Position numbers and translations under genes: made by a program. From contig CAYZXU010000047.1 in assembly GCA_964482535.1 (NCBI GenBank), forward strand, positions 1-18,799: a stretch of DNA of 18,799 nt, given 5' to 3'. Position 1 is the first letter of the stretch. Each line of letters opens with the position of its first letter. This document shows positions 1 through 8,077 of the stretch, piece after piece. The notes under the pieces were generated by a model, which did no database searches, was not told the origin of the DNA, and saw only the letters and a program-made list of their open reading frames with translations. This DNA is from CAYZXU01 sp964482535. Its GTDB lineage: Bacteria; Desulfobacterota; Desulfobacteria; Desulfobacterales; BuS5.

Positions 1-3000
1 TTACACTGCCTCTTCTTGACGAAACCTCAACCATATCACCATCTTCAATGGAAAGGTCTGCTGCGTCCAGGGGATTGATTTCGACCAGCTCCTCATTTCT
101 AAGGGCATTGAGACCCCTGGATTTTCTGGTCATGGTGCCTGTATGATAGTGATAAAGATTTCTTCCGGTAGTAAGAATTAAAGGATATTCCTTGTCGGTC
201 TCTTCTTTCGGCGGTCTGTAGGATAGAGGAACAAATTTGCCTTTGCCCCGGGGAAATGTACCGACATGGAGGAATTTAACACCAGGATGATCCTTTGTCG
301 GGCATGGCCATTGCAGACTTCCTTCGTTTTTCAGCCGTTCATGGGATATACCACCATAGGATGGGGTCAGTTCGGCTATCTCTTTAAAGATTTCAACCCC
401 ATGGGCAAAATCAAAACCTGTTGAACCCATTTTTTTTGCTATTTCACAGATAATTTGCCAGTCAGCCCTTGCAAAACCCACCGGTTCAACAGCCTTATTT
501 GAAATCTGAACCCTGCGCTCCGTGTTTGTGAAAGTTCCATCCTTTTCTGCAAAACATGCGCCCGGCAGAACAACATCAGCCATTTGAGCTGTTTCTGTGA
601 GAAAAATATCCTGGACTACAAAAAAATCAAGCTTGCTGAGAGATTCCTTGATATGTTTAGCATCCGGATCACTAAGCACGGGGTTTTCACCCATAAGGTA
701 TAATGCCTTTAATGTTCCATTTGCCATTGCCGGAAACATTTCGGTGAGAACAAGTCCGGGTTTTGATGGGAGCTTACAGTCCCAGGCGGTCTCGAATTTG
801 TGCCGGACAGCTTCATCACCAACAGGCTGGTACCCGGTATATACATTAGGCAGCGCACCAAGATCACACGCACCCTGGACATTATTTTGCCCCCTGAGGG
901 GATTGACACCGTTTGAGGGTTTGCCGATATTTCCCGTAAGCATGGCAAGGTTTGCTGTTCCAAGGACATTATCCGTTCCGTGGGAGTGCTGGGTGAGACC
1001 CATGGCATATAGAAGTGTTGCTGGAATTTTTGTAGCATACATCCTGGCCGCGCGTTTAATCTCATCTTCCGGGACTCCTGTAAGACCGGCCACCCGCAAG
1101 ATATCAAAACCGGCAAGGGAATTTTTGAAAGCATCAAAATTTTCGCAGCGGGTTTCTATGAATTCCTTATCGTGAAGCCCTTCATCAACGATTACCCTGG
1201 CCATGCCCATCAGGAGGGCGACATCCGATCCAGGACGATGACGCAGCCAAATATCGGCAGTTTGACACAGCTCTATTTTCCTTGGGTTGGCGACAATAAG
1301 TTTAGCGCCTTTTTTTTGGGCCTTTTTAATTTCCAGGGCGATTACCGGATGGTTCTCCGTGGTATTAGTGCCTATGGCAAAGATGCATGCTGCGTCTCCG
1401 ATTTCTTCAATGGAATTGGTCATTGCGCCGCTTCCAAAGCTTGTGACCAGACCGGCCACTGTAGGAGCGTGTCAGAGACGTGCGCAGTGGTCTATGCTGT
1501 TTGTCTCCATGACCATACGCGTGAACTTTTGCATTACATAGTTTTCTTCATTGCTGCATTTGGCTGAGGATACGGCTGCAAACTGATCTCCCTTATATTT
1601 GGAGAACTGTCTGGAAACAAGATCAAGCGCTTCAGGCCAGGATGCTTCTTCAAATTTACCGTTTTTCTTAATCAGGGGTGTAGTCAACCGATTGGGATCA
1701 TTAACAAAGTCGAGTCCGAATTTTCCTTTTACACAGGCCTGACCTTTATTCGCAGGACCGTTGATATCAGGCTCAACCCGAATAATCTTGTTATTTTTTA
1801 TTTCCAGATTAAGTTGGCAGCCTGTGCCGCAGTATGGACATATAGTGCTGACTGTACGGTCTGGCAGACCATGGCATGAAATGCTTCGCTCCATTAGTGC
1901 GCCAACCGGACAGGCATCAACACATGCCCCGCAAAACCTGCATCCGGCTTCTTCATAGGGTACTGCATCAACTGTCGAAATCACGTGGCATTGCAGACAG
2001 CGCCTGGCCTCGGCAATGGCGGTTTTTTCTTCCATTCCTGATTCGACTTCGTCAAAATTATGAATACGGTTTTCTACAGGAAGAAAATCAATGGAGGCGA
2101 TTTCACCTTCGTTGATATCTTCCCTGATCTGATATGAAGCATTTGGGTCAATGAGTGATTCTTCAATATAACCTTCACCACCGAGAAATTGATCAATGGC
2201 CTGGGCGCCTTTTCTGCCGGCATCAATAGCAGCAATTACTGTGGATGGTCCGCTTGTGCAATCACCGCCGGAAAAAACACCTTCTCTGCTTGTTTTCCCA
2301 TTATCATCGATTTTCACACTGTTTCCCCAGCCTGTTTCTACCTTAAGCTCTTCAGGTACATCGGGTCGCTGGCCTATGGCTGCAATCAGGGTATCAAATT
2401 CAATTATAAACTCACTGTTTTTTATGGGTACGGGACGACGCCTTCCACTTTCATCCGGTTCGCCTAATTCCATACGGATACACTCAACCTTCAGAAGGTC
2501 ATCATCTTTTATAATTTTAACAGGAGCAGTGAGATAGAGGATCTCAATATTTTCTTTTAGAGCAGCTTCAATCTCTTCCGGGTTTGCCGGCATTTCGGCT
2601 CCGGTTCTACGGTACAGGAGGGTAACCTTTTTTGCTCCAAGTCTGAGGGGAACACGGGCTGCATCAATAGCTACATTGCCGCCGCCTACAACTCCCACCC
2701 TTTCACCAACATCAATCTTTTCACCAAGGTTGGCACGTCTTAAGAAATCGGCTGAATCCATAACACAAGGCTGATCTTCGCCATCAATGCCTAATTTTAT
2801 ACCCTTATGCGCGCCTACCCCAAGAAACACCGCATTGCAGCCATCTTCAAAGAGCTTATCAAGGGACTCGATCTTTGTGTTCAGTTTAATTTCAACTCCT
2901 ATTCTTGTGATTTCATTTATTTCATCTTGTAAGATATCTCTTGGCAGACGGTATTCAGGGATGCCGACTCTCATCATGCCGCCTGACACCGAAAGGGCCT

Positions 3001-3865
3001 CGAAAACAGTGACTTCATGGCCGAGCTTGGTTAGATAAAATGCCGCAGTCAGGCCGGCAGGCCCGGCGCCGATTACTGCAACACGCTTACCTGTGGAAGG
3101 TAGAACTGTTGAACGTTTTCTCCATGAATCATCGCCACAATCCGCTGCAAACCGTTTGAGAAGTCTGATATGCATCTTTTTGTCAATTTTTTTCCGCTGA
3201 CAAACATCTTCACATGGGTGTGTGCATACACGTCCGAGAGAACCCGGGAAGGGGACTTTTTCCCTGATAACAGCGAGAGCAGCACCTGGCTTTTCTTCTC
3301 CAATAAGTCGGATATATCTCGGTATATCTATGCCTGCAGGACATGCAACATGGCATGGCCAGGCATATTTTAGAATGGATATACCTCGGATCTCTTCACA
3401 AACACGAACACAACGGTGGCAAAGGATACAAAGGTCATGGTCACGGATAAAAAAAGGTATATCTTCAACCTTACCGAGTCCTTTCACCGGAGATACAGGG
3501 ATTTCTTTGATGCCGGTGTATTTGACTATCTCCTGCAGATCGTTGGTGCAAAAGCAGGTTGATGGATACCGCCGAAAAATCGCCTTGAGATTTCTGACTT
3601 GCAGCTCCATGATCTGCGGAGTCTTTGTCTCAATCACCATATTTTCCAAAACCGTAGTAGAACAGGAAAGAACCGGTTTGCCTTTTATCTCCACAAGGCA
3701 AAGTCTGCAAGCCTGATCAGGCATTTTTTTGCTTAAAGGTTCCAGCCCGGGATAACTGCATAGACCAGGGATATAAATACCCGCCTCCCTGGCAGCATCA
3801 AAAACTGAAACCCCTTTTCCGGTTTGAATTTTCTGTCCGTTGATGCTTATGGTTATAGTATCCAT
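1..3865 (-). CDS. fdhA: Selenocysteine formate dehydrogenase alpha subunit fused to a GltD/NfnB-like flavin module (3' end outside window)
   Basis: Likely oxidises formate to CO2 (or the reverse) at a Mo/W-bis-MGD centre and passes electrons through Fe-S clusters to FAD and NAD(P). Numbering starts at the ATG at 3865. A [2Fe-2S] domain (about 1-80; C36, C53, C56, C68) is followed by a [4Fe-4S] site (C146, C149, C152, C156). A GltD-like module (about 170-570) has its own cysteines (C171, C175, C214, C218, C222), an FAD GxGxxG at 266-271 and an NAD(P) GGGNVA at 394-399. C623 and C626 precede a second [4Fe-4S] site (C642, C645, C648, C652). The molybdopterin domain has C676, C679, C683, C711, then the in-frame TGA as residue 798, followed by His as in known FdhA. 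The frame stays open for 490 further codons to the window edge with FdhA-like sequence, including GQNNVQGACDLG. I prefer the ATG over the GTG at 3871 because AGGAGG (3876-3871) lies 5 bases upstream of the ATG and overlaps the GTG. Electron partners are not in the window. Confidence 0.93.
1443..1474 (-). promoter_or_regulatory. Selenocysteine UGA codon plus bacterial SECIS hairpin inside fdhA
   Basis: The TGA at 1474-1472 falls exactly at the Sec/Cys catalytic position, in the context CARL-U-HAPTVAGL. Downstream on the minus strand GTGGCC (1459-1454) and GGTCAC (1448-1443) form a 6-bp stem with one G-U pair, closing a GGTCT loop. The loop begins 18 bases after the UGA. From memory, this is the same spacing and loop as the E. 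coli fdhF SECIS element. A further GCT/AGC pairing (1468-1466 with 1441-1439) could extend the stem below an internal loop. SelB would bind the loop to deliver Sec-tRNA. Confidence 0.93.
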
Positions 3866-4198
3866 TACCACCTCCTCGTATAATAAGATTATTAAATCTG
3901 TAACAATTCAGCCACAAAAAAACAAGGCTTAAAGAGCATAATGCCCAGCCCATTAAATAATACAAAAAAGTAATATCCATAAAAATTAAATGACATTTTT
4001 GTAACTGCCATTTCTTATTATTTAATTGTTAAAAAAATATTTTGTGTAATTCAAAGCAGTTATTTGCAATGTATGGTTTTTTAAAAAAATGGTATGCGTT
4101 TTGCTATAACTATATTTAATTGTTACGCCACGGATAATATGAACTCTGGGTAATATAAACAGCTTAATTAATATATGAGTCAACAACAGGAGGTTTAA
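3866..4198. other. Divergent intergenic region between fdhA and glnK
   Basis: This 333-base AT-rich spacer separates the leftward fdhA and the rightward glnK. It holds the fdhA Shine-Dalgarno (AGGAGG, 3876-3871, minus strand), the sigma-54 promoter at 4090-4106 and the glnK Shine-Dalgarno (AGGAGGT, 4188-4194). I searched for a sigma-54 match pointing to fdhA and for an NtrC-type dyad and saw neither. No convincing gene lies here. Confidence 0.7.
4090..4106 (+). promoter_or_regulatory. Sigma-54 (RpoN) -24/-12 promoter of glnK-amtB
   Basis: The sequence TGGTATGCGTTTTGCTA matches the sigma-54 consensus TGGCACG-N4-TTGCW. The invariant GG (4091-4092) and GC (4103-4104) are exactly 10 bases apart. 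Transcription would start near 4116, giving a leader of about 83 bases before the glnK start. Sigma-54 control of glnK-amtB by an NtrC-type activator is well established in proteobacteria; no activator site was recognised upstream. Confidence 0.82.
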
Positions 4199-4537
4199 AT
4201 GAAAAAAATTGAAGCCGTAATTAAACCGTTCAAACTTGACGAAGTCAAGGACGCTTTAAATAATATCGGCGTGACTGGAATGACAGTAACTGAAGTTAAG
4301 GGATTTGGCCGCCAGAAAGGTCATAAGGAGATCTATCGCGGCGCTGAATACCAGGTGGATTTTATCCCAAAGATTAAAATGGACATTGTGGTTAAGGCAT
4401 CAATGGTGGACAAAATTGTGGCCACCATTACTGAAAAGGCAAATACAGGCAAAATAGGAGATGGTAAAATTTTTGTAATGCCTGTGGAAGAGGCCATCAG
4501 AATACGAACAGGGGAATCAGGCCCTGAAGCAGTATGA
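4199..4537 (+). CDS. glnK: PII nitrogen regulatory protein (GlnK/GlnB)
   Basis: This 112-residue protein is the usual PII length. PII trimers sense ATP/ADP and 2-oxoglutarate and report nitrogen status; those encoded beside amtB typically plug the AmtB channel when ammonium is plentiful. Visible hallmarks are the T-loop GFGRQKGHKEIYRGAEY, with the uridylylatable tyrosine at residue 51, and the C-terminal signatures TGKIGDGKIFV and IRIRTGE. Residue 54 is Asp as in E. coli GlnB rather than Asn as in E. coli GlnK, so the glnK name rests on linkage to amtB. A strong AGGAGGT lies 4 bases before the ATG. The stop codon overlaps an ATG (ATGA at 4534), but the real amtB start is probably further downstream. 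Confidence 0.96.
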   Translation: MKKIEAVIKPFKLDEVKDALNNIGVTGMTVTEVKGFGRQKGHKEIYRGAEYQVDFIPKIKMDIVVKASMVDKIVATITEKANTGKIGDGKIFVMPVEEAIRIRTGESGPEAV

Positions 4538-4599
4538 AAAAGAGTTATAATCAAAAAAATAAAATCAGGTTAGTTCGCCTAACAGGGAGGAAAAGGATT

Positions 4600-5934
4600 A
4601 TGAAGTTTATACCTATACTAATATTGCTCACATTAATATGCTCTTCAGTTGTATGGGCTGGTGATGAGCCGCCCACACCGATATCTAATAAGGAAGCCAT
4701 TGAGCTGGTACAAACCCATGCAAATTATATGTGGACACTTGTTGCTGCTGCGTTGGTATTTTTCATGCAGGCCGGTTTTGCTCTTGTGGAAGCAGGCTTC
4801 ACCAGGGCAAAAAACGCAGTTAACATAATGATGAAAAATCTTATGGATTTTTCAATCGGTTCAATAGGTTTCTGGGCCATAGGTTTTGGCCTGATGTTCG
4901 GTGCTACAAAGACAGGCTGGTTCGGCACAACAGGCTTTTTTCTCAGCGATTTTCAAGTGCCTGACGGGGACCCGTGGGTTCTTGCATTCTGGATGTTTCA
5001 GGTTGTCTTTTGCGCAACAGCCGCAACCATTGTTTCAGGAGCAATGGCTGAAAGAACCAAGTTTTCAGGCTACATTATTTACAGTATTTTTATAAGCGTC
5101 CTTGTATACCCTGTTTTTGGAAGCTGGGCATGGGGAAGCCTTTTTAACGGCAGCGGCTGGCTTGAAGGTCTTGGATTTATCGATTTTGCCGGATCCACCG
5201 TTGTTCATTCGGTTGGAGGCTGGGCAGCGCTTGCCGGTGCAATAGTTCTTGGCCCCCGCATTGGTAAATATATGCCTGATGGGAAAATTAAACCGATTTT
5301 AGGCCATAATATTCCCCTTGCAGCACTCGGTGTTTTTATTCTCTGGTTAGGATGGTTTGGATTTAATCCAGGTTCAACAACCACAGCCGACAAGAGTATT
5401 GCAATGATATTTGTTAATACAAACCTCGCTGCTGCTGCAGGAGCAGTTTTGGCCATGTTTGTTTCATGGATGAAATTCGGGAAACCTGAAGCCAGCATGA
5501 GTTTAAACGGCGCTTTGGCAGGTTTGGTGGCAATCACAGCAGGCTGTGCAAATGTATCACCAGCCAGTTCAATTATCATTGGAGCAATTGCCGGCATACT
5601 TGTGGTTTTTTCAGTTCTCTTTTTTGACAAGATTAAGGTTGATGATCCGGTTGGCGCAATATCAGTACATGGGGTTAACGGAGCATGGGGGACCCTTGCA
5701 GCAGGTATCTTCAATATCGGCGGCACAACCGGCAAGATTATAGGCGTACAGCTTATAGGGATAGGAGCATGCTTTGTATGGACATTTGTAGTCGCATTTA
5801 TCATCTTTAAAGTGGTTGATAAAACTATCGGGCTTCGTGTTTCACCTGAAGAGGAACTCGAAGGCCTTGATTCCACAGAACATGGAGGAAACGCATATCC
5901 TGACTTTGCAGTTTCAACATATGCACAGAAATAA
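4600..5934 (+). CDS. amtB: AmtB ammonium transporter
   Basis: This is an inner-membrane ammonium channel of the Amt/Rh family, 444 residues from the ATG at 4600. An in-frame ATG at 4534 overlaps the glnK stop but would add 22 basic residues in front of a signal peptide. The 4600 start has GGGAGG (4585-4590) upstream and begins with a classical signal sequence (MKFIPILILLTLICSSVVWA), so I prefer it. The family block FFMQAGFALVEAGFTRAKN is present, with the pore Asp195 in DFAGSTVVHSVGG and twin pore histidines at about 203 (VVHSVGG) and 357 (SVHGVNGAWG). About eleven hydrophobic segments follow the leader. It forms an operon with glnK, which is expected to gate it. Confidence 0.96.
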   Translation: MKFIPILILLTLICSSVVWAGDEPPTPISNKEAIELVQTHANYMWTLVAAALVFFMQAGFALVEAGFTRAKNAVNIMMKNLMDFSIGSIGFWAIGFGLMFGATKTGWFGTTGFFLSDFQVPDGDPWVLAFWMFQVVFCATAATIVSGAMAERTKFSGYIIYSIFISVLVYPVFGSWAWGSLFNGSGWLEGLGFIDFAGSTVVHSVGGWAALAGAIVLGPRIGKYMPDGKIKPILGHNIPLAALGVFILWLGWFGFNPGSTTTADKSIAMIFVNTNLAAAAGAVLAMFVSWMKFGKPEASMSLNGALAGLVAITAGCANVSPASSIIIGAIAGILVVFSVLFFDKIKVDDPVGAISVHGVNGAWGTLAAGIFNIGGTTGKIIGVQLIGIGACFVWTFVVAFIIFKVVDKTIGLRVSPEEELEGLDSTEHGGNAYPDFAVSTYAQK

Positions 5935-5947
5935 TTAGTTTTTTAAA

Positions 5948-5990
5948 ATTGCAGGCGCTGCGCTTTTTTAAGAGGCGCAGCATCTGCAAT
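5948..5990 (+). terminator. Hairpin between amtB and the porin gene
   Basis: An inverted repeat: ATTGCAG (5948-5954) pairs with CTGCAAT (5984-5990), and GCTGCGC (5957-5963) with GCGCAGC (5975-5981), separated by a 2-base internal mismatch. The loop is T-rich. No uninterrupted T-run follows the stem, so it may be a partial terminator, an RNA-processing site or a 3' stabiliser that lowers porin expression relative to amtB. Confidence 0.55.
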
Positions 5991-6025
5991 AAAATGTATT
6001 GATTTTTTAAAAAAGGAGTAAAAAA

Positions 6026-6823
6026 ATGAAGAAAAGTTTGATTAGTCTCGTTGTTCTTATGGGTTTTGTTTTTCTGAGTTTCTGTTCATATACATGGGCC
6101 CAAGAAGAAACACCAACAGCATCTGCCGATGTAGGGATATTTAACAAATATGTGTGGCGTGGTTATGAACTGAGTGACAACAGCGTGGTTATTCAGCCCT
6201 CTATTACAGTCGGCTACAAGGGGTTCGCCATGAATCTTTGGGGCAATCTTGATACTGACCTGGATACTGAGGATGAAGATGCAGACGGCAGTCAGTTTAA
6301 TGAAACAGATCTGACGCTTTCCTATGATAAAAGTTTCGGAATGATGTCTGTAGGTGTTGGGTATATTTACTATGGCCTTGACGGGCTCGACGATTCTCAA
6401 GAGCTGTATCTTTGTCTTGGAGTAGATACTCTTCTTTCTCCGACAATTACAATTTATCGTGAAGTAGCGCATCTTCCAGGATGGTATGTGAATTTCAGTA
6501 TATCCCATTCAGTTGAACTTCCAAAAGATATAACTCTCGATCTTTCAGCTTCGGCAGGATACTATTCCTATGATAATGAAGAAGACGGATGCGAATATGA
6601 CAGCGATTTATTGCCAACCGACGATAAATACAGCAGCCTCCATGACGGGCTAATTACAGTTGGTTTAACCATCCCTGTTGACAAGCATGTTACAATATGC
6701 CCTGTTTTGGCATACTCTTTTCCATTATGCGGCGAGGCGGACGATCATATTTCCGGATTTAACGGCTACAGTGATGAGTCTGACTACATTTTTGGAGGTG
6801 TCAGCGTATCCTTTGCCTTCTAA
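6026..6823 (+). CDS. Putative outer-membrane porin (TorF / TIGR02001-like beta barrel)
   Basis: This 265-residue protein has a signal peptide (about 1-25, cleavage likely after SYTWA). It continues with ADVGIFNKYVWRGYELSDNS, resembling the N-terminus of the TorF-like putative porin family. Alternating hydrophobic/polar strands and a terminal Phe (VSVSFAF) fit an outer-membrane beta barrel inserted by BamA. Acidic loops (around residues 77-90, rich in Asp/Glu) could face outward and bind cations. GGAG at 6016-6019 precedes the ATG. Its place 91 bases after amtB on the same strand suggests a role in letting ammonium or other small nitrogen compounds cross the outer membrane; this is inference. 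The family assignment is from memory of the N-terminal pattern. Confidence 0.75.
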   Translation: MKKSLISLVVLMGFVFLSFCSYTWAQEETPTASADVGIFNKYVWRGYELSDNSVVIQPSITVGYKGFAMNLWGNLDTDLDTEDEDADGSQFNETDLTLSYDKSFGMMSVGVGYIYYGLDGLDDSQELYLCLGVDTLLSPTITIYREVAHLPGWYVNFSISHSVELPKDITLDLSASAGYYSYDNEEDGCEYDSDLLPTDDKYSSLHDGLITVGLTIPVDKHVTICPVLAYSFPLCGEADDHISGFNGYSDESDYIFGGVSVSFAF

Positions 6824-6914
6824 ACTTCCTGATCTTTCACGCGTTTTGTGTTAGGATTCGCACAAAAACAGGTTCGCAATTTTAATTGTTGAGCTGTTTG
6901 GTCGGCAAGGCACT

Positions 6915-6948
6915 AAAGTGCAGGAATATCAAAATATTTCTGCACTTT
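6915..6948 (+). terminator. Long hairpin downstream of the porin gene
   Basis: AAAGTGCAGGAATAT (6915-6929) pairs with ATATTTCTGCACTTT (6934-6948) over 15 bases with a single G-U wobble and a CAAA loop. It lies 91 bases past the porin stop. It ends the stem with TTT but no longer U-tract follows, so intrinsic termination is likely but not certain; it could act as a 3' stability element. Confidence 0.55.
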
Positions 6949-7122
6949 CGTAACATAACCGGGCAACGCTTAAAATTCTGCAATTATTTAATATTGTCAA
7001 ATCTTTCAAAAAGGCTTTTGTTTGCATTTTGATGCAATTTAACGTGCAGGACAATATGCAGGCTATTTAAGCAAACGGCAGTTGATAAAATTCGCCTTTA
7101 TCCATCAAGTGTTATTTTTTTA

Positions 7123-7150
7123 TTGACATTACGCTTTGTTTAATTTAAAT
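7123..7150 (+). promoter_or_regulatory. Probable sigma-70 promoter of rplM-rpsI
   Basis: A perfect TTGACA (7123-7128) is followed after 16 bases by TTAAAT (7145-7150), a 4/6 match to the -10 consensus. Transcription would begin near 7157, leaving a leader of only about 27 bases, too short for a structured L13 autoregulatory leader. The -10 choice is less sure than the -35. Confidence 0.6.
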
Positions 7151-7183
7151 ATTCAAATTCTTTATTAATCAGGAGATAATTCG

Positions 7184-7621
7184 GTGAAAAAATACACATA
7201 CAGTGCCAAACAATCTGACATTACAAATAAATGGTTTGTGGTTGATGCAAAGGATGCAGTTCTCGGCAGGTTTGCAAGCTTCATTGCTGCCAGGCTGAGG
7301 GGTAAACACAATCCTATGTTTACGCCACATGTTGATACAGGTGACAGCATCATAGTTATAAATGCTGATAAAATTGTTTTAACTGGTAATAAATTAAAAC
7401 AGAAAATGTATTACAGACACAGCGGTTACATAGGCAGCTTAAAAGAGATAACTGCGGAAAAACTTCTTGAAAAAAAGCCGGAAGACCTTATCCGCTTTGC
7501 AGTAAAAGGCATGTTGCCTAAAAACAGGCTTGGAACAAAACTTATTAAAAAACTAAAAATTTATGCTAGGGGTGATCATCCCCATGAATCCCAGAATTCT
7601 GAAGTGTTGGAATTTAAATAG
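7184..7621 (+). CDS. rplM: Large-subunit ribosomal protein L13
   Basis: 145 residues, close to the usual 142 or so. It belongs to the 50S subunit and is an early-assembling 23S rRNA binder. Family features include KWFVVDAKDAVLGRFAS near the N-terminus, the GDSIIVINADKI strand, YYRHSGYIGSLK and the conserved GMLPKNRLG followed by KIYARGDHPH. The start is GTG at 7184, preceded by AGGAG (7171-7175) with 8-base spacing. It is followed after 19 bases by rpsI in the standard L13-S9 operon order. Confidence 0.98.
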   Translation: MKKYTYSAKQSDITNKWFVVDAKDAVLGRFASFIAARLRGKHNPMFTPHVDTGDSIIVINADKIVLTGNKLKQKMYYRHSGYIGSLKEITAEKLLEKKPEDLIRFAVKGMLPKNRLGTKLIKKLKIYARGDHPHESQNSEVLEFK

Positions 7622-7640
7622 GCGGCAAATAGAGGCTTGA

Positions 7641-8033
7641 ATGGAAAATAATATTTATTACGCAACAGGTAAAAGAAAAAACGCCATAGCTAGGACATGG
7701 ATGACCCACGGAACCGGTAAAGTTAAAATTAATAACCGTGAAGTCGATGAATATTTTAAGGTCCCCACAGTTAGAAATATTTTATCAGAGCCCCTTGCTT
7801 TGACAGATAATCTTGAAAGTTTTGATATCAAAGTCATGGTTAAGGGCGGGGGGATTACAGGGCAGGCAGGCGCAATCAGACACGGCATTACAAAAGCGCT
7901 TATGCTTGTTGATCCTGATTTAAGGCAGGTATTGAAAAAAGCAGGATTCATTACACGTGATGCCAGAGTTAAAGAAAGAAAAAAGTACGGTCAAAAGGGT
8001 GCGCGCGCTCGTTTTCAATTCTCAAAACGTTAA
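7641..8033 (+). CDS. rpsI: Small-subunit ribosomal protein S9
   Basis: 130 residues, the normal length for the family. S9 binds 16S rRNA in the 30S head, and its basic C-terminal tail reaches the P-site tRNA. Visible signatures are YYATGKRKNAIARTW at the start, GGGITGQAGAIRHGI in the middle (the S9 signature), and the tail RKKYGQKGARARFQFSKR ending in the canonical Lys-Arg. AGAGG (7631-7635) lies 5 bases before the ATG. It is co-transcribed with rplM. The downstream 44-base gap to the convergent HD-GYP gene shows no clear terminator hairpin. Confidence 0.98.
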   Translation: MENNIYYATGKRKNAIARTWMTHGTGKVKINNREVDEYFKVPTVRNILSEPLALTDNLESFDIKVMVKGGGITGQAGAIRHGITKALMLVDPDLRQVLKKAGFITRDARVKERKKYGQKGARARFQFSKR

Positions 8034-8077
8034 AATATTCTGGCGACTTTTTAAAACAGGCTCATCAGCGAAAAGGT

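Larger units (their letters stand above)
6824..7183. other. 360-base intergenic region between porin gene and rplM
   Basis: AT-rich spacer holding a strong hairpin (6915-6948), a weaker one (TTGCAT 7022-7027 / ATGCAA 7032-7037) and a likely promoter for rplM (7123-7150). No open frame with convincing coding character was seen on either strand. Confidence 0.65.

Noticed and set aside
1..3. TTA at the left edge read as the fdhA stop codon TAA
   Set aside because: It is out of frame: the last complete codon is 4-2 (GTA, Val), so the gene continues beyond the window.
1472..1474. TGA read as a true stop, making fdhA a broken gene or two genes
   Set aside because: The position matches the Sec residue, the frame and homology continue unbroken afterwards, and a SECIS hairpin follows at the usual spacing.
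709..1567. Several frames on both strands inside the fdhA 3' half
   Set aside because: They are shadows of the Sec-containing fdhA frame and have no recognisable domain or ribosome site.
3798..3980. 60-residue hydrophobic minus-strand frame upstream of fdhA, a possible small membrane protein
   Set aside because: No ribosome site before its ATG, it runs into the fdhA coding region in another frame, and its tail looks like shadow translation.
3981..4089. NtrC or IHF sites upstream of the sigma-54 promoter
   Set aside because: I found no dyad like TGCACC-N5-GGTGCA, and the best IHF-like match has a mismatch and wrong spacing.
5205..5876. 223-residue minus-strand frame opposite amtB
   Set aside because: Low-complexity antisense shadow of a well-recognised amtB; no start signal or family resemblance.
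7022..7037. Small TTGCAT/ATGCAA hairpin as an L13 autoregulatory leader
   Set aside because: It lies upstream of the likely rplM promoter, so it would not be in the transcript, and the stem is only 6 bp.
8034..8077. Bidirectional terminator between rpsI and the HD-GYP gene
   Set aside because: The 44-base gap has T- and A-runs but no stem I could pair convincingly.
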